The notes under the pieces: generated by a model
Database searches by the model: none
Told to the model about the DNA's origin: nothing
The model's input: the letters and a program-made list of their open reading frames with translations, nothing else
Made by a program: the position numbers and the translations under genes
Part shown: positions 15,508 to 24,769 of the stretch, in pieces
Layout of the letters: each line of letters starts with the position of its first letter
Position numbering within the stretch: the stretch's first letter is position 1
Origin: DASXVU01 sp963732855
Lineage (GTDB): Archaea; Thermoplasmatota; Thermoplasmata; Methanomassiliicoccales; UBA472
Assembly: GCA_963732855.1 (NCBI GenBank)
Contig: CAVTBB010000003.1
Span: forward strand, 186,001 to 250,000
DNA: 64,000 nucleotides
Direction of reading: 5' to 3'

Positions 15508-18500
15508 TCACTTCTGCGTGTACTTCAGGAATAGCTTGACCCGTTGCCTGTTGAATATCGCATCCTTGAAATTGGGAACTAGCTCGATGGCACTCTCGTA
15601 GAGCTTCAGCGCCCACTTCATATCCCCTTCCTTCTCTGCGATGAGCCCGAGGGCAAAATCGATCTCCGCGGTCTCCTCGTACTGGAGGGCTGAGGTGAGT
15701 GAAAGCTTGGCCCCCTCGATATCGCCCACCATGATCTGGCATTTACTCATATTGATTAGGTAATCTGCCCTCCGGTCCACCGCGATGGCCCTGCGGATCG
15801 CTTCCATGGCCCCATTGTAGTCTCCGAGCACGAAGAGCGTCGCCCCGATGTTGTTCCATGCATCTCCGTAATTGGGGTCGGCCTCGACCGCAAGGTGCAT
15901 GAAGTGCATCGGCTCGTCGTAAGCGTATTCGCCCATGAAACGCATGCAGACCCCCATGTTGTTGAGCGCCTCCGGGTAGGTAGGATGCTCGAGCAATATC
16001 TCCTTCAGCACACGGTATCCCTCTCGATACTTGCTCTTGGCCATAAAGGACGTCGCCAATGCCATCTTGGACACGAGCGAGTCGAGCGGGCCTAGGTTGG
16101 AGTATTTTGAGATGATCTCGTCATAGCGCTTGGCGTCCAGTAGGTTGATCGCCTCCCGCGCCCTGACCTCCTTGCTTGGGGAGATTGAAGCGAGAATGAA
16201 TATCGATTCCTCCCTTCGACCCAGTCTTCTGGAGATCGACTCGATGTCCATCAACGCGATCTCGTCCCTGGGGTCCAGGCGGATCGCCTCTTTGAGCTCC
16301 TCCAGACACTCAGGGAGCCTCCCAAGGTCGTCAAGGATGTTGGCCTTGACATGCCTAGCATCATGAGATTCGGATTTCTCCTTTATGTACCGGTCGATCT
16401 CTTCCAATGCTCGGGCGTTCTCCCCAAGGATGTTGAGGATGACAGCGGCCTTCAGTTCGCGGTCGCTGATGGGGATCTCCGGCTCGACCGGGGTCTCGAT
16501 GACCGGTGCGGGTGCGATCGGTATTACCTCGTCCCGCATTGAATTCTGCACAATTACAGGGGCTGGCTCTATCACTGATATCTCAGCGGATGGCAAGACC
16601 ACGACATCACTCTCGGCCTCGACCTTTGAGATCGCCACTTCATCTGTCGGGATCACAATGGCCGTATTCTCATCGACCAACGCAGGGAGGGTCTTTTCTT
16701 CCTGGACCGCCACGCTGACATCCCCCTCCCGGATCATGGGGGCAATGGCCGGTTCGAGCGGGACCACCGATGTGTTTGCCTCGACATTCAAGATCTCGCT
16801 GCAGGACCGTTCTTGCACCCGCAACGCGGTTTCGGTTTCGGTCGGCACGAGGGAGAGCGGTTCTGGTGTGATCGTTGCCGGTACATTGACCTTTTCGACC
16901 TCGAGATCAATCTCCTCGGCCTTGACCGATGGTGCTTCGGGAGCGACCGGCTCGACCTCCCTTTCTGTCGTCTGAAGCTCAATGGTCAGGACTTCTGCCT
17001 CGATCGGTTCAGGTGACCGGATCGCCGGCTCAGTCTCCGGTCCGATAAAAGGTGCAGACCCTTCCTGGATAGCTCCGCTGGGCGTCGCGACAACCTCCTC
17101 GACCAATGTCTCGGGGATCCCGACCTCTTCTGGCACCGCGGCAACGGGGATAGGAATATCTTCCACTTTCTGTGGTTCCTCGAGCGCTGATGCCTGCTCC
17201 ACAGGCAACGGCCCCTCTTCCATCTCTGATGCTGCCTCCACCCGGACCGCCGGTTCAGGCTCGGGAACGGTCTCCGGGACGCTCTCCTGGATCGGTTCAA
17301 TGCCCTCGGCGGCATCGGGTTCCGGTTTGGTAATCGCCGCATCGGCGGCGGCCAGAAGCTCGTCCCTCTCTGTCACGGCCTCGGTCATGCCCTTATCCAG
17401 CAAGGCAGCGGTCTCGAATGATATGGTCGCGTCGGCCAGTCTCCCAACCTCCTTCTGCGACGCACCCAACGAATACCATATATCGGCTCTGTCCCGGTTG
17501 ATCTGAAGTGCGTCCGTCCAGGCCTCGATGGCCTCCTCGGTCCTGCCCATCAACACCAAAGTCAGCGCCCGATTGATCACTGGGTCTATGTAGTTCCGGT
17601 TCAGGAACGATGCCCGGTCAAAGGACTCGAGCGCTTCTTTGTGACGCCCCATAGATTTGAGCACGATACCCCGGTTGTTGAAAGCCATGGCATCGTTGGG
17701 ATAATAATCGCACATATCCTCATAGACCTTCAGCGCCCAATCGTAGCGGTGTAACTGGAACAAGGTCGCTCCCTTGTTAAGGAGCGCTGCCTCCATTCGC
17801 GGCTGGATTTTGAGGGCGGTATCGTATGCCTTCAGCTCCTTCTCGAAATCGCCCAATTGATTGTAAGCCAGGGCCATGAGGTACCAGGCGCTGGCATCTC
17901 CCGGCCTCAGCTCGCTAGCCCTCTTGGAAGCGACGAGCGCGTCGTCGTAACGGCCCATGGCCAGGAACACGTTCACCTTTCGAAGCCATACGACATCGTT
18001 GTTCGGCTTGATGTCCAGTGCGCGATCGTAGTTGTAGAGGGCGTCACGGTACCTATGCATTTTCAGATGCTCCTCCGCCGCGTTGTAGAACGCGTCGAAC
18101 TGAGCCCCGGAGGGAAGATACCGGTTCCGTTCCTTCTCCAGGATGTTTCGGTCGATCTCAACCATCATCTTCCCGGCCAGGTCATACTTCCGAAGAAGCA
18201 TGAGCAGCTTCGGCTTGTCGGCATAGGAAATGCCCTCCTCCTCAGCGAACGTCTTCTCCTCGTCATCGAGGTCGCATGTCACGACCAGTACCGGAATGGC
18301 GCTCCTCTTCACCGCCATCTCCTTGACCACTTTCATTGACTCTACGGAAGCGTTGTCGAACAGGCGCGAAGCCGCCACGAAATATTTCCCTTCCTCGCTG
18401 ACGCCTTCGAAGAACACCGCGTCCTCCGATGTGTCTGTCCCAGTTACCTTAACACCGATGCTGCCCAGCAGTTCAGATATGAGAGCTTTGAAGCCATCGA

Positions 18501-18573
18501 AGTCAAGGTCGTTTATGGCGTGCATTATGCGTTCGTCCATACGACTGTCCAACAGTTCACTTAGATCGGTCAT
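15508..18573 (-). CDS. Large TPR protein with N-terminal Mrr-like domain
   Basis: 1021 residues. Residues 1-140 have the layout of an Mrr/PD-(D/E)XK domain (FDGFKALISELLGSIGVKV, then PVLVVTCDLDDEEKTFAEEEGI, then LLMLLRKYDL). The catalytic acidic/ExK positions seem lost: KYFVAAS stands where a nuclease has an ExK. Residues 160-405 and about 700-1015 are two arrays of TPR repeats. Between them lies some 275 residues of Glu/Pro/Val/Ile-rich low-complexity linker. The likely role is a cytoplasmic scaffold for a protein complex. It starts inside the stop codon of the zinc-ribbon gene (ATGA), and a terminator follows its own stop. Confidence 0.85.
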   Translation of the reverse strand: MTDLSELLDSRMDERIMHAINDLDFDGFKALISELLGSIGVKVTGTDTSEDAVFFEGVSEEGKYFVAASRLFDNASVESMKVVKEMAVKRSAIPVLVVTCDLDDEEKTFAEEEGISYADKPKLLMLLRKYDLAGKMMVEIDRNILEKERNRYLPSGAQFDAFYNAAEEHLKMHRYRDALYNYDRALDIKPNNDVVWLRKVNVFLAMGRYDDALVASKRASELRPGDASAWYLMALAYNQLGDFEKELKAYDTALKIQPRMEAALLNKGATLFQLHRYDWALKVYEDMCDYYPNDAMAFNNRGIVLKSMGRHKEALESFDRASFLNRNYIDPVINRALTLVLMGRTEEAIEAWTDALQINRDRADIWYSLGASQKEVGRLADATISFETAALLDKGMTEAVTERDELLAAADAAITKPEPDAAEGIEPIQESVPETVPEPEPAVRVEAASEMEEGPLPVEQASALEEPQKVEDIPIPVAAVPEEVGIPETLVEEVVATPSGAIQEGSAPFIGPETEPAIRSPEPIEAEVLTIELQTTEREVEPVAPEAPSVKAEEIDLEVEKVNVPATITPEPLSLVPTETETALRVQERSCSEILNVEANTSVVPLEPAIAPMIREGDVSVAVQEEKTLPALVDENTAIVIPTDEVAISKVEAESDVVVLPSAEISVIEPAPVIVQNSMRDEVIPIAPAPVIETPVEPEIPISDRELKAAVILNILGENARALEEIDRYIKEKSESHDARHVKANILDDLGRLPECLEELKEAIRLDPRDEIALMDIESISRRLGRREESIFILASISPSKEVRAREAINLLDAKRYDEIISKYSNLGPLDSLVSKMALATSFMAKSKYREGYRVLKEILLEHPTYPEALNNMGVCMRFMGEYAYDEPMHFMHLAVEADPNYGDAWNNIGATLFVLGDYNGAMEAIRRAIAVDRRADYLINMSKCQIMVGDIEGAKLSLTSALQYEETAEIDFALGLIAEKEGDMKWALKLYESAIELVPNFKDAIFNRQRVKLFLKYTQK

Positions 18574-19373
18574 TGCGACACCCCCAATGAGGCTAACATG
18601 CGTTTGGCGAGAGGGCTTTGCAATTTCTCCGGGATCAAAGACAAGGCATCCCGGGCGCCGTCCATTCGGCCGGTCTCGAGCAGGATGATAGCCCCTTGCA
18701 CGACGAACGGAGCGTTGTCGGCATCGATTGGAGTTGACAGGAGCTTCTCCAAGGTCTCGATCGATCTTTCCGAATCGCCCAGCCAGTGGTCTAGCATGGC
18801 CGAGTTGCCCTGGGCAATTTGATCGAGCTTCGGGAAACCGGCAGAGCGGGAATAGAATTTTCGGGCGAGCGCTGCGTGCTTCTCCATTAGTTCATGGAGG
18901 CTTTTTGGGTCGACGGTCAAGTACCGGATCCTTGAGGCAGAGAGCGAGTATAGATTGCCTATGCGGAGACATGCCCGCGCCCAGAACAAGGTATCGTACT
19001 CGAGTGTTTCGCAGTTCCAGATGATCGAAGAGATGAGCTCCCTTTTTGGGATCCTCTCGAAACCGGTCATGTGCAACGGCACCCCGACACCGTCCAGATA
19101 CATATCGACATAGGACGGGATGCGAGACCGGTCCTGATCGGTGAGCATCGTGCGGAAGGTGAGGGCTGGCTCGGTGCCTTTCGAGAACTTCACCTCGGGC
19201 GATACCAACGGCCCGATCATCATGGTGGCGCTACGCTGGGGCACAAGACGCTGGTCAGCGTTCGGGTCCATCAACCTCGGGACGAGTGATACGGGTTCCC
19301 CCAATCTCCCAAAACATTTATCGCACAACAACGACCCAGACCGGGTCGGAGAACCGCAAGCTACGCATCCCAT
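18570..19373 (-). CDS. Zinc-ribbon protein co-translated with the TPR scaffold
   Basis: 267 residues. The first 25 hold two CxxC pairs (CVACGSPTRSGSLLCDKC) forming a zinc ribbon. The rest is mostly helical and ends in short TPR-like repeats (TGRMDGARDALSLIPEKLQSP). No enzyme motif is visible. Its stop overlaps the start of the 1021-residue TPR gene by 4 bases, so the two probably act together. The gene is widely separated (97 bases) from elp3 upstream. Confidence 0.75.
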   Translation of the reverse strand: MGCVACGSPTRSGSLLCDKCFGRLGEPVSLVPRLMDPNADQRLVPQRSATMMIGPLVSPEVKFSKGTEPALTFRTMLTDQDRSRIPSYVDMYLDGVGVPLHMTGFERIPKRELISSIIWNCETLEYDTLFWARACLRIGNLYSLSASRIRYLTVDPKSLHELMEKHAALARKFYSRSAGFPKLDQIAQGNSAMLDHWLGDSERSIETLEKLLSTPIDADNAPFVVQGAIILLETGRMDGARDALSLIPEKLQSPLAKRMLASLGVSQ

Positions 19374-19470
19374 GAAACCACCGATGAGGGAATGTGCGGG
19401 TGGGCATTTAGGATTATCCCTTAACAGGGGCGCTGGTAGATCGCTCTTCCAGCTGAATTATTACTGATTC

Positions 19471-21015
19471 CTACTTCAGGACCTTCCTCATGTAGGGACC
19501 GTGGCGATCATATCCCAATGTGGAATAGTACCGCCGCACACCCACACCGCTGGTGACCCGGAGACCTTCGTAACCATGTTCCTGGGCCTTTTGTTCCGCC
19601 AGTGCCAGCAGTTCTTTGCCGAAGCCCCGGTGCTGCACGTTCCCATCCTGCCCGATCTTGGCCATCAGTCCGAATACCTTTAGCTCCCGGACCATGGCGT
19701 CGATGCCCTCGCCCCTCCTCAACCTGACGTATCCCACCAGTCCGTCCTGCTCTGGCAGCTCGAGCGAAATGAAATCCTCGAATCCGCCTGAAGATCTATA
19801 TGACTCCGACATGAGCACCACCTCGTTCCTTTCAAAGGCGGTAATCCCTTTGAGTCCCACCTCTCGGCATCGTATGCAATGACAACGTGATCCTTTCATC
19901 TTCAGCCGAGCCTCGGCCAGTTCTCTCAGGTGACCTTTGTCGACCCCGGCCTCGATCAGCGGGACCGGAATGTCCCTTTGGATGCGCTGGATCCTAGCCC
20001 ATCGCGGCACCAAGCGGAGCATCTCGGAGATTGTCTCGGTGGCTTCCTCCGTGCCCAACGGCTCGTACTCCCCGTTCAGCCACATCTCGTATAGCTTGGT
20101 CCCTTTCACCACCAGCGTGGGATAGATCTTGACCATTTCCGGGCGGAACCGCTCATCGTCAAACATGGTGCGGAACGATTCTACATCCTTCTCCATGCTC
20201 GACCCGGGCAGGCCCGGCATGACATGATAGCATACCTTAATACCGGCGTCCTTGGCCACCTTGGTTGCATCGCTCACCGCCATCACCCCGTGCCCCCGGT
20301 TGACCGATGTAAGAATGGCATCATCCAATATCTGGACCCCAAACTCGACGCGGGTCGCTCCCAGGCGCAGGACGTTGGCACAAATCTCCGTCGTGAAATG
20401 GTCCGGCCTCGTCTCCACCGTCATCCCGATGCACCGGTGATCGGACGTCTCGTTCCTAGCCTGCGCTTCGATAAGTGTCTCGGAGATTTCGCCGTTCAAG
20501 CCATCGAAGCAACGCTTGACGAAATCATCCTGGTATGGCCTCTCCCTGGAGGTGAATGTGCCACCCATGATGATCAGGTCGACCTTCTCTGTATCATGGC
20601 CAATGATCTCTAGCTGCTCCATCCGGCCACGGACCTGCCTCTCTGGGTCGAACTCGTAGTTCGCCCCGCGAAGCGCCGCCGGTTCCTTGCCAGTGTACGA
20701 TTGGGGTGAATTGTTCTCTACTCCGCCAGGGCAGAAGATGCACTTGCCATGCGGACAGGGGGCCGGGGATGTCATGACCGCCACCACCGCCACTCCACTG
20801 AGCGTTCGGACCGGCTTTCGCCTCAAGATGTTGATGACCAATGGATACTCCTCATCGGACGCGAATGCGAGCGTCTCTGAATTGCGAGGAACTCCCGCCA
20901 AGGCGTACCGGCGACACAGCTCAATCTTGGCCCGCTGCAATGTGTCCTTATCGGTTATCTCCCCGTCGAGGATCATACGGAGGAGTCGCTGGTGATACAC
21001 GGTGGCGTCGCCCAT
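19471..21015 (-). CDS. elp3: Elp3, tRNA U34 carboxymethyl-modifying radical SAM/acetyltransferase
   Basis: About 514 residues. The radical SAM half carries the cluster motif CPHGKCIFC, followed by GGVENNSPQSYTGKEPA. The C-terminal half is a GNAT domain with HRGFGKELLALAEQKA as acetyl-CoA loop. Archaeal Elp3 works without the other Elongator subunits to build cm5U34 in tRNA anticodons. The ATG at 21015 has GGGGAC upstream; an in-frame GTG at 21030 is the alternative. The gene follows two small regulator genes on the same strand. Confidence 0.95.
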   Translation of the reverse strand: MGDATVYHQRLLRMILDGEITDKDTLQRAKIELCRRYALAGVPRNSETLAFASDEEYPLVINILRRKPVRTLSGVAVVAVMTSPAPCPHGKCIFCPGGVENNSPQSYTGKEPAALRGANYEFDPERQVRGRMEQLEIIGHDTEKVDLIIMGGTFTSRERPYQDDFVKRCFDGLNGEISETLIEAQARNETSDHRCIGMTVETRPDHFTTEICANVLRLGATRVEFGVQILDDAILTSVNRGHGVMAVSDATKVAKDAGIKVCYHVMPGLPGSSMEKDVESFRTMFDDERFRPEMVKIYPTLVVKGTKLYEMWLNGEYEPLGTEEATETISEMLRLVPRWARIQRIQRDIPVPLIEAGVDKGHLRELAEARLKMKGSRCHCIRCREVGLKGITAFERNEVVLMSESYRSSGGFEDFISLELPEQDGLVGYVRLRRGEGIDAMVRELKVFGLMAKIGQDGNVQHRGFGKELLALAEQKAQEHGYEGLRVTSGVGVRRYYSTLGYDRHGPYMRKVLK

Positions 21016-21034
21016 TAGTTCGGTCCCCACCGTT

Positions 21035-21325
21035 TCAATTGTAGAAGATCGAGTCGGGTTCCTTCTTCAGGCGGTCCTCCTCGTGCTTATAGTCCAAGAC
21101 ATCGATTATCAGAACGGACGTGGACGGAATGATGCGAAGGATCCCGTCAAGGTCCGTATCTTCCGATAGGAGCTTTAAGCAGACCCCCGAGTCCTGTCCG
21201 AACTGGACATAGCCCATGAACTCCCCTAAGGAAACGAACTGCTCATCCTTCCCTCCCCTGCTGACAATGCGGTACTTGCTGCCCCTGGTCAGTTTGCTGG
21301 GATACTTCTCTTCTTCCATTTTCAT
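21035..21325 (-). CDS. Small conserved-looking protein coupled to an HTH regulator
   Basis: 96 residues from the ATG at 21325, which overlaps the HTH gene's stop (ATGA) and has GGGAGTG upstream. The sequence (RGSKYRIVSRGGKDEQFVSL, FMGYVQFG, IIPSTSVLIIDVLDY) looks like a small SH3-like beta-barrel with an acidic helical tail. No family is recognised. A long upstream extension of this frame to 21607 is only the shadow of the HTH gene. Confidence 0.7.
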   Translation of the reverse strand: MKMEEEKYPSKLTRGSKYRIVSRGGKDEQFVSLGEFMGYVQFGQDSGVCLKLLSEDTDLDGILRIIPSTSVLIIDVLDYKHEEDRLKKEPDSIFYN

Positions 21326-21798
21326 CACTCCCGATTGGCAAGGTCCTGCATGTGATCGACGGTCTGGCGGTAGTTCTTCATCGCCATCTCCACATTCGCT
21401 TCGGTGAAGGACCACGCCTTCGACAGGTCCCCATAACGGACACGATATCCTTTCTTCTTTCCCCCGTCCCTCTCCGCGTCCACCTCCTCGAGTATGTCCA
21501 TCGACTTTAGCTTGTTCAGGTGGCGGTAGATCGTCGGTTTGGTGGTCTTCAGCTCGACGGCCATCTCTTCGACCAGCCAGATCCGTTTCATGTTGCGTAG
21601 AAAGCAATCGGTGAACATCTTGTAAGGGACGCTATCCTGCACGTTGGAGACCTCGGTCTTGGGATCATAGCCTTTCGGTATGTACCCGATCTGCTGCAGG
21701 AACTGCAGCGTTACCTCGTCTAGGTCCCTGATTGGCGTCAGCGGTGTGTTGCTGACGATGCTGAGCTCAAACATGTAAATCGGGGCGATGATTGTCAT
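21325..21798 (-). CDS. Winged-helix transcriptional regulator
   Basis: 157 residues with an ArsR/MarR-like winged helix at about 65-130 (WLVEEMAVELKTTKPTIYRHLNKLKSMDILEEVD, then the wing GKKKGYRVRYG). It probably binds DNA as a dimer; no ligand cysteines are evident. A TATA-like ATAATATAC at about 21811-21819 is better spaced for the internal ATG at 21774 (MFELSIV) than for 21798, so the true protein may be 149 residues. It is the first gene of a run leading to the small barrel protein and then elp3. Confidence 0.78.
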   Translation of the reverse strand: MTIIAPIYMFELSIVSNTPLTPIRDLDEVTLQFLQQIGYIPKGYDPKTEVSNVQDSVPYKMFTDCFLRNMKRIWLVEEMAVELKTTKPTIYRHLNKLKSMDILEEVDAERDGGKKKGYRVRYGDLSKAWSFTEANVEMAMKNYRQTVDHMQDLANRE

Positions 21799-21980
21799 TA
21801 AGCTTATGTATATTATTGTAAAGACCGCGCCTATCTTATGTTACCTAGTTCCATACTTCACCGTGCGTCGAATAATCGGCCTTATCCTTTAGAAAATACA
21901 GCTCATTCAATTCCCATTTGTGATAATAGTCGATAGGATTGGACAAAGAGGATATGTTTTACCTCTATGGGAGGAAGTAA

Positions 21981-21990
21981 TTTATATTTT
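21981..21990 (+). promoter_or_regulatory. TATA box of the permuted-binding-protein ABC operon
   Basis: TTTATATTTT, about 35 bases before the ATG at 22021. This predicts a short untranslated leader containing AGGT. Confidence 0.5.
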
Positions 21991-22020
21991 ACCAGTTTTG
22001 GAGAGCAAATAGGTATTCTT

Positions 22021-23121
22021 ATGGTCAAAAAATCGACTGCGATAATTGCAGTGGTTGTGGCGGTGCTAGCATTGGCAGCAATCGTCGGAGCAGTGCTGCT
22101 CACACCCACAAATGATGGCACACAGAAAGTGGTCTATTGGTCCACGGTTGCGCCCGTAAACCAGAAGGCAGCCATCGCTGATGGAACGGTCTCTGCCGGT
22201 GTGAGCTGGGAGCCATATGTATCCGATTCATTGGTAGCTGGATCAGCCGATGTGATAGCCTGGTCGGGCGACATTTGGCCCAACCATCCATGCTGCGTTC
22301 TGGCGGTCAGCACCTCGTTTGCCCAGAATTATCCAGATGCCGCGGCAAGACTGTTGCGGGCGGACATCGAGGCAAATATCTGGCTCAACGATGCTCTGTC
22401 CCATCCCGACAGCGCTAACTACACCTTGTTGCTGAACATGGGTGCTCAGTTCAGTGGAAGGAGCACGGAAGTGGTGAACGCTTCGATGGCCCACATCGTA
22501 TATAGGACAACGATAACTGCTCAGGATGAATCCTGGTTTGTCAATTTCACCAATGATTTCCAGAACCTGGGGCTGTATAACGCTAACATCACCGAGAAGG
22601 GATACGCGAATGCCACGGACTATGTCAACCACCTGGTCGACAACTCGGTCATGGCATCTGCTATGGCGGTACAGCCAAGCGATCACATCGTGGCCAACGT
22701 AAGCCTGGGCTACCTTACTGGTGACCTGCATCAGTTCGCGAGGGTTATCGCTTCCAACGATACCGTCGGCGGCGGCCAGAGTCTTTTCGAGAAGTACGGT
22801 GTGAGCGTGTCCACTCCGAACCCGGCAGGATACGCTAATGGCGGAGCGGTTATGGATGCCTTCAAGGCAGGCACCATTGACATGGGATACCTGGGCGCCC
22901 CACCGGCATTGTTGAAGGTCATCAACTCCGGCGTGGATATCAAGATAATATCCCTGGTTAACTCGGAGGGATCGGCGATCATCGCAGCGAAAGGAATAAC
23001 CAGCTTTGACCAGCTGAACGGCAAGACCATAGCCACTCCAGGACCCGCATCCATCCAGCACCTCCTGTTGCTGTTCTATGCCGACGAGATGGGCTACAAA
23101 GTCAAGCTGTCTGGCACTTAA
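22021..23121 (+). CDS. Nitrate/sulfonate-type ABC substrate-binding protein, apparently circularly permuted
   Basis: 366 residues with an N-terminal membrane anchor (AIIAVVVAVLALAAIVGAVLL). The fold is that of NrtA/SsuA/TauA binding proteins, but the lobes are in the wrong order. Residues about 35-130 match the part normally in the second half (VAPVNQKAAIADGTVSAGVSWEPY, WPNHPCCVLAVSTSFAQNYP). Residues about 228-366 match the normal beginning (VANVSLGYLTGDLHQFA, GTIDMGYLGAPPALL, LNGKTIATPGPASIQHLLL). The protein stops at KVKLSGT, exactly where the usual chain would run on into APVNQKAA. Permease and ATPase genes follow. The longer reading from 21967 lacks a membrane-anchor start, so 22021 is preferred. 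The substrate is unknown (organic sulfonate, nitrate or similar). Confidence 0.85.
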   Translation: MVKKSTAIIAVVVAVLALAAIVGAVLLTPTNDGTQKVVYWSTVAPVNQKAAIADGTVSAGVSWEPYVSDSLVAGSADVIAWSGDIWPNHPCCVLAVSTSFAQNYPDAAARLLRADIEANIWLNDALSHPDSANYTLLLNMGAQFSGRSTEVVNASMAHIVYRTTITAQDESWFVNFTNDFQNLGLYNANITEKGYANATDYVNHLVDNSVMASAMAVQPSDHIVANVSLGYLTGDLHQFARVIASNDTVGGGQSLFEKYGVSVSTPNPAGYANGGAVMDAFKAGTIDMGYLGAPPALLKVINSGVDIKIISLVNSEGSAIIAAKGITSFDQLNGKTIATPGPASIQHLLLLFYADEMGYKVKLSGT

Positions 23122-23180
23122 ACCTAACAACCCTTTGACAAACCTTTTTATTTCTTTATCACCTGCATGAGAATCATTCT

Positions 23181-24002
23181 ATGTCCAAATCTCCCAGTCC
23201 TTTGTTCAAGTCCCTTAAGGAAATCCTTGGACAGAAGTATGTGAAAATATCCATCTTCGCGATAATTTCGTTGGCGGGATTCGTTGCCGTCTGGTGGGCC
23301 GGGTCGGCATTCCTTAGGTCAGACTATCTACCGGACCCTCTTCAGGTATTGAACGCCTTCATCAAGGCCTTCACCCAGAACGACCCGGTGCTGGGAATCA
23401 ACATGTGGCAGAACATGAACGTCTCCCTCCAGAGGTTCGCCGCCGGCTTTCTCTTGGCGTTCGTTGTTGCAGTACCCGTCGGACTTATAATGGGATTCTC
23501 GAAACTGGCAGACCTACTGGTCAAGCCCATAATCGAACTGTTCCGCCCAATCCCGCCGATAGCTTGGGTCCCTTTCTTCCTCCTGTTCCTCGGGATATTC
23601 TGGGGGCCCATTGTCATCATCTTCATCGGAGTGTTCTTCCCGTTGCTATCATCGGTCTATTTCGGTGTTAAGAGCGTGGATCCGATACTGCTAGACGCAG
23701 CTAGGACCCAAGGAGCGGGACGGGGGGCGGTCTTTAGCAAAGTCATACTACCCTACACGATCCCGTACATAATGACGGGCATCAGGATAGGTCTGGGAAT
23801 AGGCTGGATGTGTATCGTTGCTGCGGAAATGATAGGTGCCCGGGGAGGAGGGATCGGGTATTACATCAGCGTACAGGGTGAGATCGGCAACTACCCTGCC
23901 ATGTTCGCCGGAATAGGCGTAATAGCCATTCTTGGGATTGTGACCACTGGTTTGAGCGGATATATCGAGAAGCGCTTGAACGAGAGGACGGGATTAAAAT
24001 GA
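23181..24002 (+). CDS. ABC transporter permease, SsuC/TauC type
   Basis: 273 residues, six predicted membrane helices, with the ATPase-contact loop LDAARTQGAGRGAVFSKVILPYTIPYI. This is the typical permease of sulfonate, nitrate and taurine importers. It starts 59 bases after the binding protein and overlaps the ATPase gene by 4 bases (ATGA). Confidence 0.93.
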   Translation: MSKSPSPLFKSLKEILGQKYVKISIFAIISLAGFVAVWWAGSAFLRSDYLPDPLQVLNAFIKAFTQNDPVLGINMWQNMNVSLQRFAAGFLLAFVVAVPVGLIMGFSKLADLLVKPIIELFRPIPPIAWVPFFLLFLGIFWGPIVIIFIGVFFPLLSSVYFGVKSVDPILLDAARTQGAGRGAVFSKVILPYTIPYIMTGIRIGLGIGWMCIVAAEMIGARGGGIGYYISVQGEIGNYPAMFAGIGVIAILGIVTTGLSGYIEKRLNERTGLK

Positions 24003-24769
24003 GCTTGAGCATCAAGAATCTTAGAAAGGTATTCCCTAAACAGGACGGCGAGATGGTCGCGATAGACGATTTCAGCCTAGAGGTCAAAGAGGGAGAGTTC
24101 GTCTGCGTCCTGGGCCCATCAGGCTGCGGCAAGACCACGCTCCTCCGGATGATCGCTGGTCTGGAAATCCCGACATCTGGGAATTTGCTCCTCAATGATG
24201 TTCCGGTCGAAGGTCCGGGTTCCGACAGGGGAATGGTGTTCCAGGAGTTTGCCCTGTTTCCTTGGCGGTCCGTAAGGAAGAATATAGAGTTCGGCCTTGA
24301 GGTCAAGAAAGTCCCCCCGGCGGAGCGGGATAGGATCTCTAAGAAATTCATCGACCTGGTTGGCCTGAGCGGATTCGAGAACTACCACCCTAACCAACTT
24401 TCTGGTGGAATGAAGCAGCGCGTCGGAATAGCCAGGGCTCTCGCCAACGAGCCTACCATCTTGCTCATGGACGAGCCGTTCGGGGCCCTTGACGCCCAGA
24501 CACGAAACCAGATGCAGAAGGAGCTATTACGGATCTGGCAGGAAACCCAGAAAACTGTCATCTTCATCACTCACTCGGTCGATGAGGCGGTCTATTTGGC
24601 CGACAGGATTGTTGTGCTGACAACGCGTCCCAGCAAGATCAAGGAGATTTTCGAGATCGAGATCGAACGTCCTCGGGACCGGGCAAGCCTGGAATTCGCA
24701 AACCTTAGAAAACGTATCCTAATGGAACTGGAGCAGGAAACTGTCTGTGCTCCAAAGGTCGTGGCCTGA
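23999..24769 (+). CDS. ABC transporter ATP-binding protein, SsuB/TauB type
   Basis: 256 residues with Walker A GPSGCGKTT, the Q-loop FQEFALFPWRSV, signature LSGGMKQRVGIARA and Walker B LLMDEPFGALDAQTR, all intact. The FALFPWRSV and VDEAVYLADRI segments are hallmarks of the nitrate/sulfonate/taurine ATPase group. It is the last gene of the importer operon and ends tail-to-tail with the XRE regulator gene. Confidence 0.94.
   Translation: MSLSIKNLRKVFPKQDGEMVAIDDFSLEVKEGEFVCVLGPSGCGKTTLLRMIAGLEIPTSGNLLLNDVPVEGPGSDRGMVFQEFALFPWRSVRKNIEFGLEVKKVPPAERDRISKKFIDLVGLSGFENYHPNQLSGGMKQRVGIARALANEPTILLMDEPFGALDAQTRNQMQKELLRIWQETQKTVIFITHSVDEAVYLADRIVVLTTRPSKIKEIFEIEIERPRDRASLEFANLRKRILMELEQETVCAPKVVA

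Noticed and set aside
16385..16975. A 196-codon plus-strand ORF rich in Ser, Gly and Thr
   Set aside because: It is antisense to the low-complexity linker of the TPR protein and only mirrors its repeats.
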